From: Thermincola carboxydiphila
GTDB lineage: Bacteria > Bacillota > Thermincolia > Thermincolales > UBA2595
Assembly: GCA_016841325.1 (NCBI GenBank)
Contig: JAENZJ010000005.1
Coordinates: forward strand, 1-64,000
Reading direction: 5' to 3'
DNA: 64,000 bases
Notes under the pieces: generated by a model
What the model saw: the letters and a program-made list of their open reading frames with translations, nothing else
What the model was told of the DNA's origin: nothing
Database searches by the model: none
Program-made: the position numbers and the translations under genes
Part shown: positions 26,199 to 35,907 of the stretch, in pieces
Layout: each line of letters opens with the position of its first letter
How positions within the stretch are numbered: the stretch's first letter is position 1

Positions 26199-26998
26199 TG
26201 GCAGATCAAATGGGAATTCTTATTGATGTCAGCAAATGTACCGGATGCCGCGGCTGCCAGGTTGCCTGCAAGCAGTGGAATAACCTGCCGGCAACCCGGA
26301 CAGCTTTCTCCGGGAGTTATGAAAACCCGCCCAGAATTGAGGGCAACACCTGGACAAGGGTTAAGTTTGTTGAAGACATGCAGAGTGGGGGGAATGTCAG
26401 GTTTCTTTTCCGTAAAACCCAGTGCATGCACTGTACTGAGGCCAGCTGTGTGGCCGTATGTGCCTCCGGAGCAGCCACCAGGCTGAATAATGGAACTGTC
26501 GTCATCGACCAGGATAAGTGTATTGGGTGTAAAAACTGCGTTGTTGCCTGCCCGTTTGGAGCTGTTGCCTTTGACCCGCAGACCGGGACCAGCAGGAAAT
26601 GCCGGTTGTGTTATGAACGGGTTGAGAATAACATGCCTCCCGCATGTGTGAAAACATGTCCTCCGGGAGCCCTGCAGTTCGGTAAACGCGAAGAACTGCT
26701 GGCAGCTGCCGGGGAGCGTGTCAGCCAGCTGAAGGCTGCCGGCAAAGATGCCTCCATATATGGGCAAAAGGAAGTGGGTGGTACCGGTGTCATATACGTA
26801 CTGGACGCCACGCCTAAACTCTATGGCCTCCCTGAGAACCCAAGGCCGGCCACAGCCGGTTTAACCGGCAACTGGCTGGGTGTTCTGGCGGGAGCCGGGA
26901 TTATGGCCCTGGCGCCTTTCAAACTGCTGTTTAGTGATAAGGAGACAGATATTCAGCAAACTCCGGGATCGGGGGTGGATGAAAATGCATCAAATTAA
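26198..26998 (+). CDS. Formate dehydrogenase iron-sulfur (beta) subunit
   Basis: Multiple 4Fe-4S motifs CTGCRGCQVAC, CMHCTEASCVAVC, CIGCKNCVVACPF. Confidence 0.93.
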   Translation: MADQMGILIDVSKCTGCRGCQVACKQWNNLPATRTAFSGSYENPPRIEGNTWTRVKFVEDMQSGGNVRFLFRKTQCMHCTEASCVAVCASGAATRLNNGTVVIDQDKCIGCKNCVVACPFGAVAFDPQTGTSRKCRLCYERVENNMPPACVKTCPPGALQFGKREELLAAAGERVSQLKAAGKDASIYGQKEVGGTGVIYVLDATPKLYGLPENPRPATAGLTGNWLGVLAGAGIMALAPFKLLFSDKETDIQQTPGSGVDENASN

Positions 26999-27875
26999 CT
27001 GGCCTGCAATGATTGCAGTTTACCTGTTTATGGCCGGGGTCGGAGTGGCAGCCTTTTACACCGGTGTCCTTGCCGATTTGTTCAGTAACGGCAGGTACCG
27101 GAGACTAGCTAAATATGGGTCCTATCTGGGTGTGCCTTTAATAGCCATCGGTGTGTTGATGCTGCTTCTTGACCTGGGCAAGCCATTGAGTTTCTGGCGT
27201 TTCCTGTTGAATTTTAATCCTACTTCCACCATGTCTGTGGGGGTTTGGCTGCTTTCGGCTTTTATAGTAACCGGAGGGCTGAATGCACTAACCTGGCTGG
27301 CTGAGGAGAAATTTGCCGGGAATACGGGGCTCCTGGGGATATTCAAGAACAAGCCGGGCCTCAGGAGGTTTACCGCACTGATTGGGATGCCTGTGGGCCT
27401 ACTCACTGCGGGATATACCGGGGTACTGCTGGCAAGCACATCTTCTGCCCTCTGGAGCAGTACACCATACCTCGGGCTCCTCTTCCTTGTATCGGCGACT
27501 TCTACAGGAATTGCAGCACTGATGCTGGTACTGGCATGGCGCAGGGAAGACTTTGCCGTGATACAGAAACTGGCCAGGGCCGATGCACTGGTGATTGTAT
27601 TTGAGATAATTATATTTGCACTGTTGCTGATTACATTAGGGTTCAGAGCGCCTGAAGCTGCTGCGGTCATCTTGAAGGGCAGCTATTCAGCTGTATTTTG
27701 GCTAGGGATCGTTGCCTGCGGCCTGGTAATCCCCCTCATTGTTGAGTTATACAATATGTTTTCCGTAAAGCTGCACACCGGCAAGGATTTTACAGTGCCG
27801 GTAGTGGCCTCTGTACTCATCCTGGTGGGTGGATTCCTGCTGAGATATGTGATTTTGTTTGCCGGGCAGATTTAA
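26979..27875 (+). CDS. NrfD/polysulfide-reductase-like membrane subunit of formate dehydrogenase
   Basis: Multi-TM; start overlaps the beta subunit; PAMIAVYLFMAGVGVAAFYTGVLADLF. Confidence 0.88.
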   Translation: MKMHQINWPAMIAVYLFMAGVGVAAFYTGVLADLFSNGRYRRLAKYGSYLGVPLIAIGVLMLLLDLGKPLSFWRFLLNFNPTSTMSVGVWLLSAFIVTGGLNALTWLAEEKFAGNTGLLGIFKNKPGLRRFTALIGMPVGLLTAGYTGVLLASTSSALWSSTPYLGLLFLVSATSTGIAALMLVLAWRREDFAVIQKLARADALVIVFEIIIFALLLITLGFRAPEAAAVILKGSYSAVFWLGIVACGLVIPLIVELYNMFSVKLHTGKDFTVPVVASVLILVGGFLLRYVILFAGQI

Positions 27876-27918
27876 ATGTAAAGGTTCAGGTATCTACTCA
27901 GGGAAGGTGGGGATTATT

Positions 27919-28731
27919 ATGTCTATACGGGAAAGGGTCAGCCTGCCCCGGGAAGTTATCAGGCTTTCTGAGGGCCTGCGCAGTATTCAGGAAGAGGTTC
28001 TGCACCTTACCCATCCCAATGAACGGGTTTTCTCACCACCGGATGGCTGGGTATGGGACGGTGAACAACCTGTTATTACAAGTGTCAGCCCGTCTGTTGA
28101 CAAGGTCATGGCCCGTGGGTTGTTCCGACACATTCTGGAACTGTTGGTGACCTGTAAACCCGAATGGGCCGGTGATGCCGGGAAACTCAAAGCTGTCGGT
28201 GAAGATGATTTCTGCAGGCTTATTGAGTATACCATAAAGGGTGAGAACCCGGATTTTAACCGGATTATCAAGACCCTGGGGATCGCTCCGGAGGCGGCCG
28301 GTTTTGTATTCTTCCATACCGTCAGGCCATTTCTCAAACTCTATTCCATGGCAGCATGTTCGTCTCTCAATCTAGACGAATGGATGGAAAATTACTGCCC
28401 GGTTTGTGGCGGGAAACCTTCTCTGGCCAGGGTTGAGAGGGGTGATGGAAGGCGTTACCTCAAGTGTGACCACTGTGGACACGAATGGCTTTTCAGGCTG
28501 TTGGCCTGTCCCAGGTGTGGTAATGATGACCACAGTTCCCTGGTGTTTCTGCGGATTGAGGAGACTCCCGGTTATGAGCTTCACGTCTGTGAGTGCTGTC
28601 ACGGGTATATTAAGGTTGTTAATGAAAAAACCGGCGGTGACCGCCGGGTGATGGAGGATGAAGCTGCAACTGTCTACCTGGATTTAATTGCAGAGCAGCA
28701 GGGTTACCGCACCGATACAGGAAATGCCTGA
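27919..28731 (+). CDS. fdhE: Formate dehydrogenase accessory protein FdhE
   Basis: CPVCGGKPSLARV...CDHCGHEW...CPRCGN zinc motifs and operon position. Confidence 0.9.
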   Translation: MSIRERVSLPREVIRLSEGLRSIQEEVLHLTHPNERVFSPPDGWVWDGEQPVITSVSPSVDKVMARGLFRHILELLVTCKPEWAGDAGKLKAVGEDDFCRLIEYTIKGENPDFNRIIKTLGIAPEAAGFVFFHTVRPFLKLYSMAACSSLNLDEWMENYCPVCGGKPSLARVERGDGRRYLKCDHCGHEWLFRLLACPRCGNDDHSSLVFLRIEETPGYELHVCECCHGYIKVVNEKTGGDRRVMEDEAATVYLDLIAEQQGYRTDTGNA

Positions 28732-28748
28732 GTGTAAGGAGGGATATC

Positions 28749-28949
28749 ATGCTCGGTCTGGGGCTTCCCGAAATAGTTATCATCCTGGTTATAGTGCTGG
28801 TCCTTTTCGGACCCGGCAAGCTCCCCGATATTGGCAAGGCCTTTGGTAAGAGCATCAGGGAGTTTAAAAATGCAACCAGTGAACCAGGAGAAATTGCCAG
28901 GGAAATTAAAGACGAAGTCATGGGAGTAAAAGAGGTACTGAATAAGTAG
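28749..28949 (+). CDS. tatA: Sec-independent translocase TatA/E
   Basis: LGLPEIVIILVIVLVLFGPGKLPDIGKAFGKSIREFK. Confidence 0.93.
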   Translation: MLGLGLPEIVIILVIVLVLFGPGKLPDIGKAFGKSIREFKNATSEPGEIAREIKDEVMGVKEVLNK

Positions 28950-28983
28950 TAAGTATATTTTCGGTATTAAATGTTAATTAAGA

Positions 28984-29166
28984 CAGGGGTGGATGTGTTC
29001 CGGAAGGCGGAGTCTGTCGTCCGTCCGGTATCGCAACCCGCGAAGCGGGAGCGGTTGCCGGCGGAGATGTCGGGGGACCCCCCAATCTGTCGAAACGGCG
29101 GCCTTCCTGAAGGCCGGGGTTTCGGTAACGGATTGGGGGCCCCGCCGGAGGAATACATCCACCCTG
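28984..29166. repeat. 183-bp multibranched palindromic element between convergent genes
   Basis: Inverted termini CAGGGGTGGATGTGTTCC / GGAATACATCCACCCTG; internal ccccccaatct/ggattggggg and cggccttc/gaaggccg stems. Confidence 0.65.
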
Positions 29167-29193
29167 TTTACAGTTTAATACTAAAGATAATTT

Positions 29194-30429
29194 CTATGAC
29201 AGGCCGAACTCTTTGGCCAGCTCTCTGAAGGCAGGCAGCGAGTTCAGGATTATTTGTTTATCGATACAGTAGGCGATCCGGAAATAGCCGGGTTTTCCGA
29301 AACCAGCTCCCGGTACCAGGAGGATATTGTATTTCTGAGCCGCCCTGACGAATTCGACATCATCAGGAATGGGTGACTGCGGGAAGAGGTAAAAGGCGCC
29401 TTGAGGCTTAACCATCCTAAAGCCCATCTCAGTCAGGCTGTTGTACAAAATATCACGTTTTTCCTGGTAGAGGGCTATATCAACACTCTCCCTCTGCAGG
29501 CCGGTTACCAGCCGTTGCATCAGTGCCGGGGCATTCACAAAACCCAGGATCCTGTTGGCAAAAGTCATTCCCTCCATCACCAGGGACAGGTTCTTCACCC
29601 GGGGGCTTACTGCAAGGTAGCCGATACGCTCTCCCGGGAGGGCCAGGTCCTTACTGTGGGAGGTAACAATAATGCTATTGTCAATGTATTTAAATACATT
29701 GGGTACTTTGACTCCGTCATAGCTGATTTTGGCATATGGCTCGTCAGAAATGACATAGATATCTGTCCCCAGCTCTGCCTCTTTTTTCTGCAGCAGTTTC
29801 CCCAGGGCTTCCAGGATTGCCGCACTGTAAACAACACCTGTTGGGTTATTGGGTGAGTTAATGATAATGGCCTTGGTTTTTCCGGTTATTGCAGCTTCAA
29901 TTGCTGCCAGGTCCGGCTGGAAGTCGTCTTTGGCAGGCGCTGCTTTGACAACTCCGCCGTGATTGTTTATATAAAAGTTGTATTCAACAAAATAGGGGGG
30001 CAGGATGATGACTTCTTCACCCTGGTTCAGCAGGGTCTTGAGGATGACATTAAGCGCCCCGCCGGCACCCACTGTCATTACAATATGTTCTTCAGTAAGG
30101 TCCAGACCCGACTCTTCGGAAATAACCTCAGCAACAGCCCGCCGTGTCTCAGGATAGCCGGCATTGCTCATATAGCGGTGCATGCCCGGGGTGGGGCTCA
30201 GAGCCGCTTTTTTCAGTTCTTCCTTAAACGCCTCAGGAGGTTCGATGTCAGGATTCCCCAGGGTAAAATCATAGACCTTGTCCGCACCGTGTATTTTCCT
30301 GAGTTTTTCTCCTTCTTCAAACATGGCCCTGATCCATGAGGAGCGTTTCAGATTTTCTTCAACTTTATTTGAGATTCCCAATATGTAGACCCTCCTTTGA
30401 TTTTCTGTGATATTTGTGGTTTTTGACAA
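29194..30429 (-). CDS. Pyridoxal phosphate-dependent aminotransferase class I/II
   Basis: FTLGNPDIEPP, NSPNNPTGVVYS, SHSKDLALPGERIGYLAVSP; true start may be internal (GISNKVEEN...). Confidence 0.92.
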   Translation of the reverse strand: MSKTTNITENQRRVYILGISNKVEENLKRSSWIRAMFEEGEKLRKIHGADKVYDFTLGNPDIEPPEAFKEELKKAALSPTPGMHRYMSNAGYPETRRAVAEVISEESGLDLTEEHIVMTVGAGGALNVILKTLLNQGEEVIILPPYFVEYNFYINNHGGVVKAAPAKDDFQPDLAAIEAAITGKTKAIIINSPNNPTGVVYSAAILEALGKLLQKKEAELGTDIYVISDEPYAKISYDGVKVPNVFKYIDNSIIVTSHSKDLALPGERIGYLAVSPRVKNLSLVMEGMTFANRILGFVNAPALMQRLVTGLQRESVDIALYQEKRDILYNSLTEMGFRMVKPQGAFYLFPQSPIPDDVEFVRAAQKYNILLVPGAGFGKPGYFRIAYCIDKQIILNSLPAFRELAKEFGLS

Positions 30430-30550
30430 AGAAATTAATGTTATTATAGCACAAACTAAAGATTTATCACAATTGAAACGTGAATACTAGATGCTGTCAA
30501 GATAATTTCGGTAACTTATCCTTCAATGTTAATTTCTCTATTTCTGCCAC

Positions 30551-30764
30551 CATGTATGGCAATTTGCTCCGATGTTTTCAGTGTTCTCATCTGTCCAACT
30601 AAACTCCTTCATTGATATCGCAACGGATTCCCGCCAATTCGCCTTCCATGGCTCAATGGCGGCTCCGGCCATCCGTGGCCTCCGCCCGGTGCTCTATCAA
30701 GGGATTCGTTAAGTTGGACTACGCCTCGAACACAATGAAAAATCTCCGCAAACTGCCATACATG
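30551..30764. mobile_element. 214-bp MITE-like imperfect palindrome (element B), same family as 11623-11835
   Basis: CATGTATGGCAATTTGC...CCAACT / AGTTGG...GCAAACTGCCATACATG termini; inner gccatccgtggc; size match with element A. Confidence 0.65.
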
Positions 30765-30769
30765 TCTCA

Positions 30770-31095
30770 GATATCTCCCATACCGTCAAGCCCGGTTTCC
30801 TCATCCCACCTTGCTATATGTTCTCCTATAGCTTAAACTTCCTGACGGATGCTCTCATGACTTAAACTTACATTTAACATTTCTTTTAGAAACCTTGCTG
30901 AATTACGATATGAATTCTCTGCAGCCAAACTTGCTGCCATCTCTGCTAAACGCGGGGAAAACCTTGCCGTACTGCGGAATGTTTTATCATATTATCTATT
31001 TGCTCAAGCACTGTTTTCAGCATCTGTTCAAAAAGTTCTCTTAAAATCTTAAATAATTCACTCTCAAGTTCATTGAATTTTATCAGGTTTGCCAT
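30770..31095 (-). pseudogene. Degenerate ISLre2/UPF0236-like transposase N-terminal remnant
   Basis: MANLIKFNELESELFKILRELFEQMLKTVLEQID... then, frameshifted, LAEMAASLAAENSYRNSARFLKEMLNVSLSHESIRQEV*. Confidence 0.65.
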
Positions 31096-31148
31096 TACAC
31101 TATGAAGTAGAATTATACAGGTATTTACCTGAAGGAGGAATGTAGAAC

Positions 31149-31556
31149 ATGGATGGGGTAGAACGGGCAGTACGGAGGATTGCGTCAAACGACAGGTTTG
31201 CACAACTGGTGGGGACAGTGATTCAGGAGGTCAGGCCGGGGTATGCCCGGGTAAGTCTCGAGGTACAGGATAAGCACCTGAATTCTGTGGATATCGCCCA
31301 CGGTTCAGCAGTTTTTACACTGGTGGACATGGCCTTTGCCCTGGCATCTAATTCCCACGGCCAGGTTGCCCTGGCTTTGAACATGAGTATAAATTTTCTC
31401 AAGGCAACGGGCGCCGGCAGCATCCTTACCGCTGAGGCGACTGAGGACAAGCTGACAAACCGCACCGGGCTTTACCGGATTGCTGTTACTGATGAAACCG
31501 GTGAGATTGTCTGTGTGGCTGAAGGATTGGTTTACAGGAAAAAAGAGCTTATCTGA
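31149..31556 (+). CDS. PaaI-type hotdog thioesterase
   Basis: HGSAVFTLVDMAFALASNSHG motif. Confidence 0.88.
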   Translation: MDGVERAVRRIASNDRFAQLVGTVIQEVRPGYARVSLEVQDKHLNSVDIAHGSAVFTLVDMAFALASNSHGQVALALNMSINFLKATGAGSILTAEATEDKLTNRTGLYRIAVTDETGEIVCVAEGLVYRKKELI

Positions 31557-31568
31557 GAGGCAGGTATC

Positions 31569-31615
31569 AGGGACCGTCCCATAAGTAAATTACTTATGGG
31601 ATGGTCCCTTAATTT
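31569..31615 (+). terminator. Intrinsic terminator
   Basis: AGGGACCgTCCCATAAGTAA/TTACTTATGGGAtGGTCCCT then aatttttt. Confidence 0.85.
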
Positions 31616-31694
31616 TTTCGCATAAATAGGTGTGGCGGGTAGAAAAATAGCATCAGAAGGAGTAAGGTGACTTTGGGAGAAAGGACATACGGTT

Positions 31695-32171
31695 ATGAAC
31701 GGGTTGTTCTGGGTAAATATATTTATATTGCTAATGCTTATAATGATTATACTTGTCCCCCGCCGGGCCATAGTAAGGCTGTTCCCTGTTGGTTTTATCG
31801 GAGGATTCGGTCAGGCCGTCATTATCCTGGGACTGTTGGTACCGGTACTTGGGTTTTGGCGGTTTAAATATACCGACGTTTTTTCCTTTGCCGGAGTCCC
31901 CTGGTTTATAGGCCTGGCTTGGATTCCGGAGGTAATCGTGTATTCATATTATATGAAATACCTGAACAGCCGCGGTGAAGTCCTTGCCTACCTGGCAGGT
32001 TTTATACTCCTGACGGGGTTATCTGTTCACTGGCTGTTCCGGGCCGGGCACCTTATCTATAACGGCTGGAACAGTATTTTGACACTGCCGGTAGCTCTGG
32101 CGGCCCATGCAACGATAACCTACTATATCCTCAAAACATCCGGGGCATTAAATAAAAAGGAGGCACCATAG
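31695..32171 (+). CDS. Hypothetical membrane protein
   Basis: 158-aa multi-TM ORF upstream of and adjacent to the transporter gene. Confidence 0.65.
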   Translation: MNGLFWVNIFILLMLIMIILVPRRAIVRLFPVGFIGGFGQAVIILGLLVPVLGFWRFKYTDVFSFAGVPWFIGLAWIPEVIVYSYYMKYLNSRGEVLAYLAGFILLTGLSVHWLFRAGHLIYNGWNSILTLPVALAAHATITYYILKTSGALNKKEAP

Positions 32172-32173
32172 CA

Positions 32174-33298
32174 TTGGAAGAAGCAAAAAATGGTACAGGG
32201 ATCAAGACAGCAAATAAAGTCCGGGAAACCCCCGGCTTATCTGTTTTTAAAATTGCGGCAACATATGTGGGAACGGTGGTGGGAGCCGGATTTGCTTCCG
32301 GTCAGGAGGTACTGCAGTTTTTTGGGAAATTTGGCCTGTTTGGTTTTGCCGGGCTGTTGGCTGCAACCGCCATGTTCGCTATCTTTGGCTGGGCGGTCCT
32401 GGACCTGGGCATGAGACTCAGGGCCCAGTCGCACCTGGAAATAATAAAACATATCGGGGGACGCTGGCTGGGAACCGTAATCGATTATGTGATAACATTT
32501 TTCCTCTTTGGTGCTTTTACGGCAATGGCTGCCGGGGCAGGGGCAATCTTTGCCGAGCAGTTCCAGTGGCCGTCTGTTCTGGGAAGTGCTGTGATGGTAG
32601 CTGTAACTGTGGTTACCGTAATGCTGGGGCTCAGGGGTGTTATCACCTCTATCAGTATGGTTGTCCCGGTGTTATTGAGTGCGGTGGTGGGAATGGCCGT
32701 CTGGACGGCTGTGAATACGAATTTTTTTTCAAATCCCGCTATTGGCACAGTTCCCTTTAAGCCGGCCGTGCCTTTCTGGCCGCTGGCTGCAGTACTGTAT
32801 GTCTCGTACAACCTTGTAATGTCAGTGGCCGTTTTGGCCCCTACAGGAGCCAGGTATAACCGCCCCGGACTGTTATCCAAGGGGGCGATCCTTGGAGGCA
32901 TCGGTTTGGGGATTGGGGCAGCGGCAATCCTTGTGGCCCTGGCCCCGAATCTGCCGGCAGCGGCTAGGTTCGAGATTCCCATGTTACATGTTGCCGGAAC
33001 CCTGAGCCCATTATTCGGGACCCTCTACAGCATAGTACTCCTGGCTGAAATTTATACAACCGCTGTCGGGAGCCTTTATGGTTTCGTAGTCCGGCTGACC
33101 CCTGAGGAAAGTCCCAGGGCCAGGTTTTACATTATAGGTACCGCTATTGCGGCATTCCTGGCCAGCCTGCTGGGATTTTCAACTCTGGTAAGGACAGTAT
33201 ATCCGGCAGTTGGATATGCGGGCCTGCTGCTATTGCTGGGCCTTACTTACGGGCTTATCAGGAGAGGAAAAGACCGGCAAAATCAGCCACAGTATTGA
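32174..33298 (+). CDS. YkvI-like membrane transporter
   Basis: FKIAATYVGTVVGAGFASGQEVLQFF, ~10 TM. Confidence 0.8.
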   Translation: MEEAKNGTGIKTANKVRETPGLSVFKIAATYVGTVVGAGFASGQEVLQFFGKFGLFGFAGLLAATAMFAIFGWAVLDLGMRLRAQSHLEIIKHIGGRWLGTVIDYVITFFLFGAFTAMAAGAGAIFAEQFQWPSVLGSAVMVAVTVVTVMLGLRGVITSISMVVPVLLSAVVGMAVWTAVNTNFFSNPAIGTVPFKPAVPFWPLAAVLYVSYNLVMSVAVLAPTGARYNRPGLLSKGAILGGIGLGIGAAAILVALAPNLPAAARFEIPMLHVAGTLSPLFGTLYSIVLLAEIYTTAVGSLYGFVVRLTPEESPRARFYIIGTAIAAFLASLLGFSTLVRTVYPAVGYAGLLLLLGLTYGLIRRGKDRQNQPQY

Positions 33299-33392
33299 AG
33301 GAAATAACAGCCCGGTGTGGAATTATTTTATATTAGGAATATTTGTCAAAAGGATGCCTTTTGACTAAACAGCCGCCGGGGGGTTATCAAAC

Positions 33393-34196
33393 TTGTTAAA
33401 AAGAATAATCTTATTATTAGTCGTCATGGTTTCAGGTTTGCTGACAGGTTATTACTCAGAACCGGTTTATGATTTCATATGGTCAGGCAGGGAGGTTACA
33501 CCTGCGGGGTCCGTGGGTGTCGAAGGCCGGAAGGACGGGGCAGGCAGTGCGGGTGAAACTTCTCCCGGGTATATATCTGCAGAAGAGGCTGTCAGTGCAG
33601 TAAAAAAAATCTCATGGGTGGATAACCTGATCAGGGTGTCTGAACTTGACGGGACCACACTGGCATTTGAAACAGACCGGGAACCAGCGGCTGACTATCC
33701 TATATGGCTGGTTGAGGTTACGGAACGGTTTCCTGACCGGGTCCCGGAAACCAGATATTTTCAGGTTGATGCCGGGTCAGGCCGGGTACTTGATGTCCAG
33801 GAGAAGGATCTGAAAATCTCGGGCATAGGCCTTGGGATGACCAGGAATGAAGTCAAAGAAACCGCCGGCAGTCCCGGCAGAACTAAGAGGAAGTGGGATA
33901 ACGGGGTCCGGCAAACCCTGAGAACAGATAGTTATGAGGGAATGGAAGTAGTCTATGACAAGGACGATATTGTCGTCAGGGTGGCTGCAACGGATCAGGG
34001 CCTTCCGGGTCCCGGCGGGGTTGAGGTTTATGATTCCAGGGAGGATGTCCTCAGGAAATTGGGAAAGGCAGGAACTGTGCAGACTAACATGCTGATTTAT
34101 CCCGTTTTGGGCCAGGAAAATTACAAGCTGTTTTTGGATTTCAACGGTGAAGGCCGGGTAACGGCTGTCACCATCAGTTCGGGCCTGCTTGACTGA
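33393..34196 (+). CDS. PepSY-like domain lipid/secreted hypothetical protein
   Basis: N-terminal TM; YPIWLVEVTE...RYFQVDAGSGRVLDVQEK. Confidence 0.6.
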   Translation: MLKRIILLLVVMVSGLLTGYYSEPVYDFIWSGREVTPAGSVGVEGRKDGAGSAGETSPGYISAEEAVSAVKKISWVDNLIRVSELDGTTLAFETDREPAADYPIWLVEVTERFPDRVPETRYFQVDAGSGRVLDVQEKDLKISGIGLGMTRNEVKETAGSPGRTKRKWDNGVRQTLRTDSYEGMEVVYDKDDIVVRVAATDQGLPGPGGVEVYDSREDVLRKLGKAGTVQTNMLIYPVLGQENYKLFLDFNGEGRVTAVTISSGLLD

Positions 34197-34245
34197 AAGC
34201 AGGTTCTGTATTTTAATAGGCTGTATGAATAAGAGGTGATTTTAA

Positions 34246-35103
34246 TTGCAGGAGAAATGGGTTTTGGGTATTATTCAGAACAGGGTTACCGAAGATAAAG
34301 CCCGGAATATAGAGAAGGCCCGGAATATGATCAGGGAGGCTGCTGCAGGGGGTGTAAAGGCAGCTGCCCTTCCCGAGATGTTTAACTGCCCGTATGACAA
34401 CAAGGTGTTCCCGGTGTTTGCTGAATCATATCCCGGAGGGGAAACAATCCAAATGCTTTCGGAAGCTGCAGCAGCGAATAAAATTTATGTATTTGGCGGG
34501 TCTGTCCCCGAAAAAGAGGGTGACTGTATATATAATACATGTTTTGTTTTCGGGCCTGACGGGAAGCTGCTGGCCAGGCACCGTAAACTACACCTTTTTG
34601 ATGTTGATATTAAGGGGAAAGTGAAGTTTAAGGAATCAGACACCCTGGGTGCCGGGAATGAGGTCACGGTTGTGAACACTTCCCTTGGCAAAATTGGTGT
34701 GGCTATCTGCTATGATATCCGTTTCCCGGAACTCGCCAGACTGATGACTTTACAGGGCGCTGTATTGATGATAGTGCCTGCTGCCTTTAATATGGTTTCA
34801 GGTCCGGCCCACTGGGAACTGTCTGTCCGTATGCGGGCGGTTGACAACCAGTTTTATGTAGCCGGGATAGCACCGGCAAGGGATGAAGACGCTTCCTATG
34901 TGGCTTATGGACACTCCATGGCAGCTGACCCCTGGGGGCAGGTGGTCGGGTCCCTGGAAGAAAAAGAAGGACTGCTGACAGTTGACATTGACCCGCAGGA
35001 AATAACCCGGGTTCGCAGTGAGTTTCCCCTTCTGAAACACCGCCGCCAGGACCTTTATGAGGTCAAAGGAGGACAAACGGGTTCCCGGGATAACTACGGA
35101 TAA
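34246..35103 (+). CDS. Carbon-nitrogen hydrolase (nitrilase/omega-amidase family)
   Basis: LPEMFNCPYD, RKLHLFD, GKIGVAICYDIRFPELAR. Confidence 0.93.
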   Translation: MQEKWVLGIIQNRVTEDKARNIEKARNMIREAAAGGVKAAALPEMFNCPYDNKVFPVFAESYPGGETIQMLSEAAAANKIYVFGGSVPEKEGDCIYNTCFVFGPDGKLLARHRKLHLFDVDIKGKVKFKESDTLGAGNEVTVVNTSLGKIGVAICYDIRFPELARLMTLQGAVLMIVPAAFNMVSGPAHWELSVRMRAVDNQFYVAGIAPARDEDASYVAYGHSMAADPWGQVVGSLEEKEGLLTVDIDPQEITRVRSEFPLLKHRRQDLYEVKGGQTGSRDNYG

Positions 35104-35120
35104 AAAAGGGTGCTCTGCCA

Positions 35121-35570
35121 ATGAGTTCCTTCATAATAAAGCCGTCCCGGACAAACAATATTGACATGAAATACCGGATTATCTTTTACGGGTTGCTGGG
35201 TGTAGCTATGGAAATACTGTGGACAGGTGCCGGTTCAATGTTGAGGGGTGACTACAGCCTCCGGGGGGTAAGTTACCTCTGGATGTTCCCAATTTACGGA
35301 GCCGCATATCTTTTGGAACCTGTTCACGAACGAATAAGAGACCTCAGGTGGTATGTCAGGGGATTTATCTGGGTGCTGGTTATTTTCAGTATGGAGCTTA
35401 CTTCCGGGTTGGTTATTAAAATGACAGTGGGCAGGATTCCCTGGGACTATTCCGGCCATTCCCCGTATTCAGTGGGAGGTCTTATCAGGCTTGATTATGC
35501 TCCAGCGTGGTTTGTGGCTGGGCTTCTCTTTGAACAGGCCCATGATTTTCTGAGGAAAATGCTCAGGTAG
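35121..35570 (+). CDS. Putative membrane protein (ABC-transporter type IV-like)
   Basis: 149-aa multi-TM, YLLEPVHERIRDL...GRIPWDYSGHSPYSVGGLIRLDYAPAWFVAGLLFE. Confidence 0.65.
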   Translation: MSSFIIKPSRTNNIDMKYRIIFYGLLGVAMEILWTGAGSMLRGDYSLRGVSYLWMFPIYGAAYLLEPVHERIRDLRWYVRGFIWVLVIFSMELTSGLVIKMTVGRIPWDYSGHSPYSVGGLIRLDYAPAWFVAGLLFEQAHDFLRKMLR

Positions 35571-35633
35571 CTCCCTGAAACCGCATCCGGTGCCTGGAAG
35601 CCTGGACCGGCGGAGATTGTTCTCCGCCGGAGC

Positions 35634-35771
35634 TTACTTATCCTTGATCGGCCCCATTCCCACAGGCTCGACAAAAGTCTCACTATAAGCCGGTCTATAC
35701 GGCTTTTCCTGAACGACCTCTTTTTCTTTGCCGGCTGATTCATCCTTGGCCTTTTGTTCCTGCTGTTTCAC
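35634..35771 (-). CDS. Small hydrophilic protein (45 aa)
   Basis: GTG start with RBS aaggaggtctgac; VKQQEQKAKDESAGKEKEVVQEKPYRPAYSETFVEPVGMGPIKDK. Confidence 0.6.
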   Translation of the reverse strand: MKQQEQKAKDESAGKEKEVVQEKPYRPAYSETFVEPVGMGPIKDK

Positions 35772-35907
35772 GTCAGACCTCCTTCCCGGACATAATCGGT
35801 ATAGTGTTCTTTTATAAGTATTTCCCCAAAGTGCTGCATTATTGTATAATAGTTTCAGAGAGTATTGGCTATATTATCCAGATAAAGGATTTTTCTAATC
35901 TGTTGCA

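Noticed and set aside
26195-26767. 190-aa antisense ORF opposite the formate dehydrogenase beta subunit
   Set aside because: Sense strand has clear Fe-S motifs; antisense has no domain support
28971-29228. Overlapping ORFs on both strands at 28967-29228
   Set aside because: Created by the GC-rich palindrome; no coding signature
35607-35630. Perfect hairpin CCGGCGGAGA ttgt TCTCCGCCGG
   Set aside because: Likely an ordinary bidirectional terminator-like stem between convergent genes, without T runs; not called with confidence
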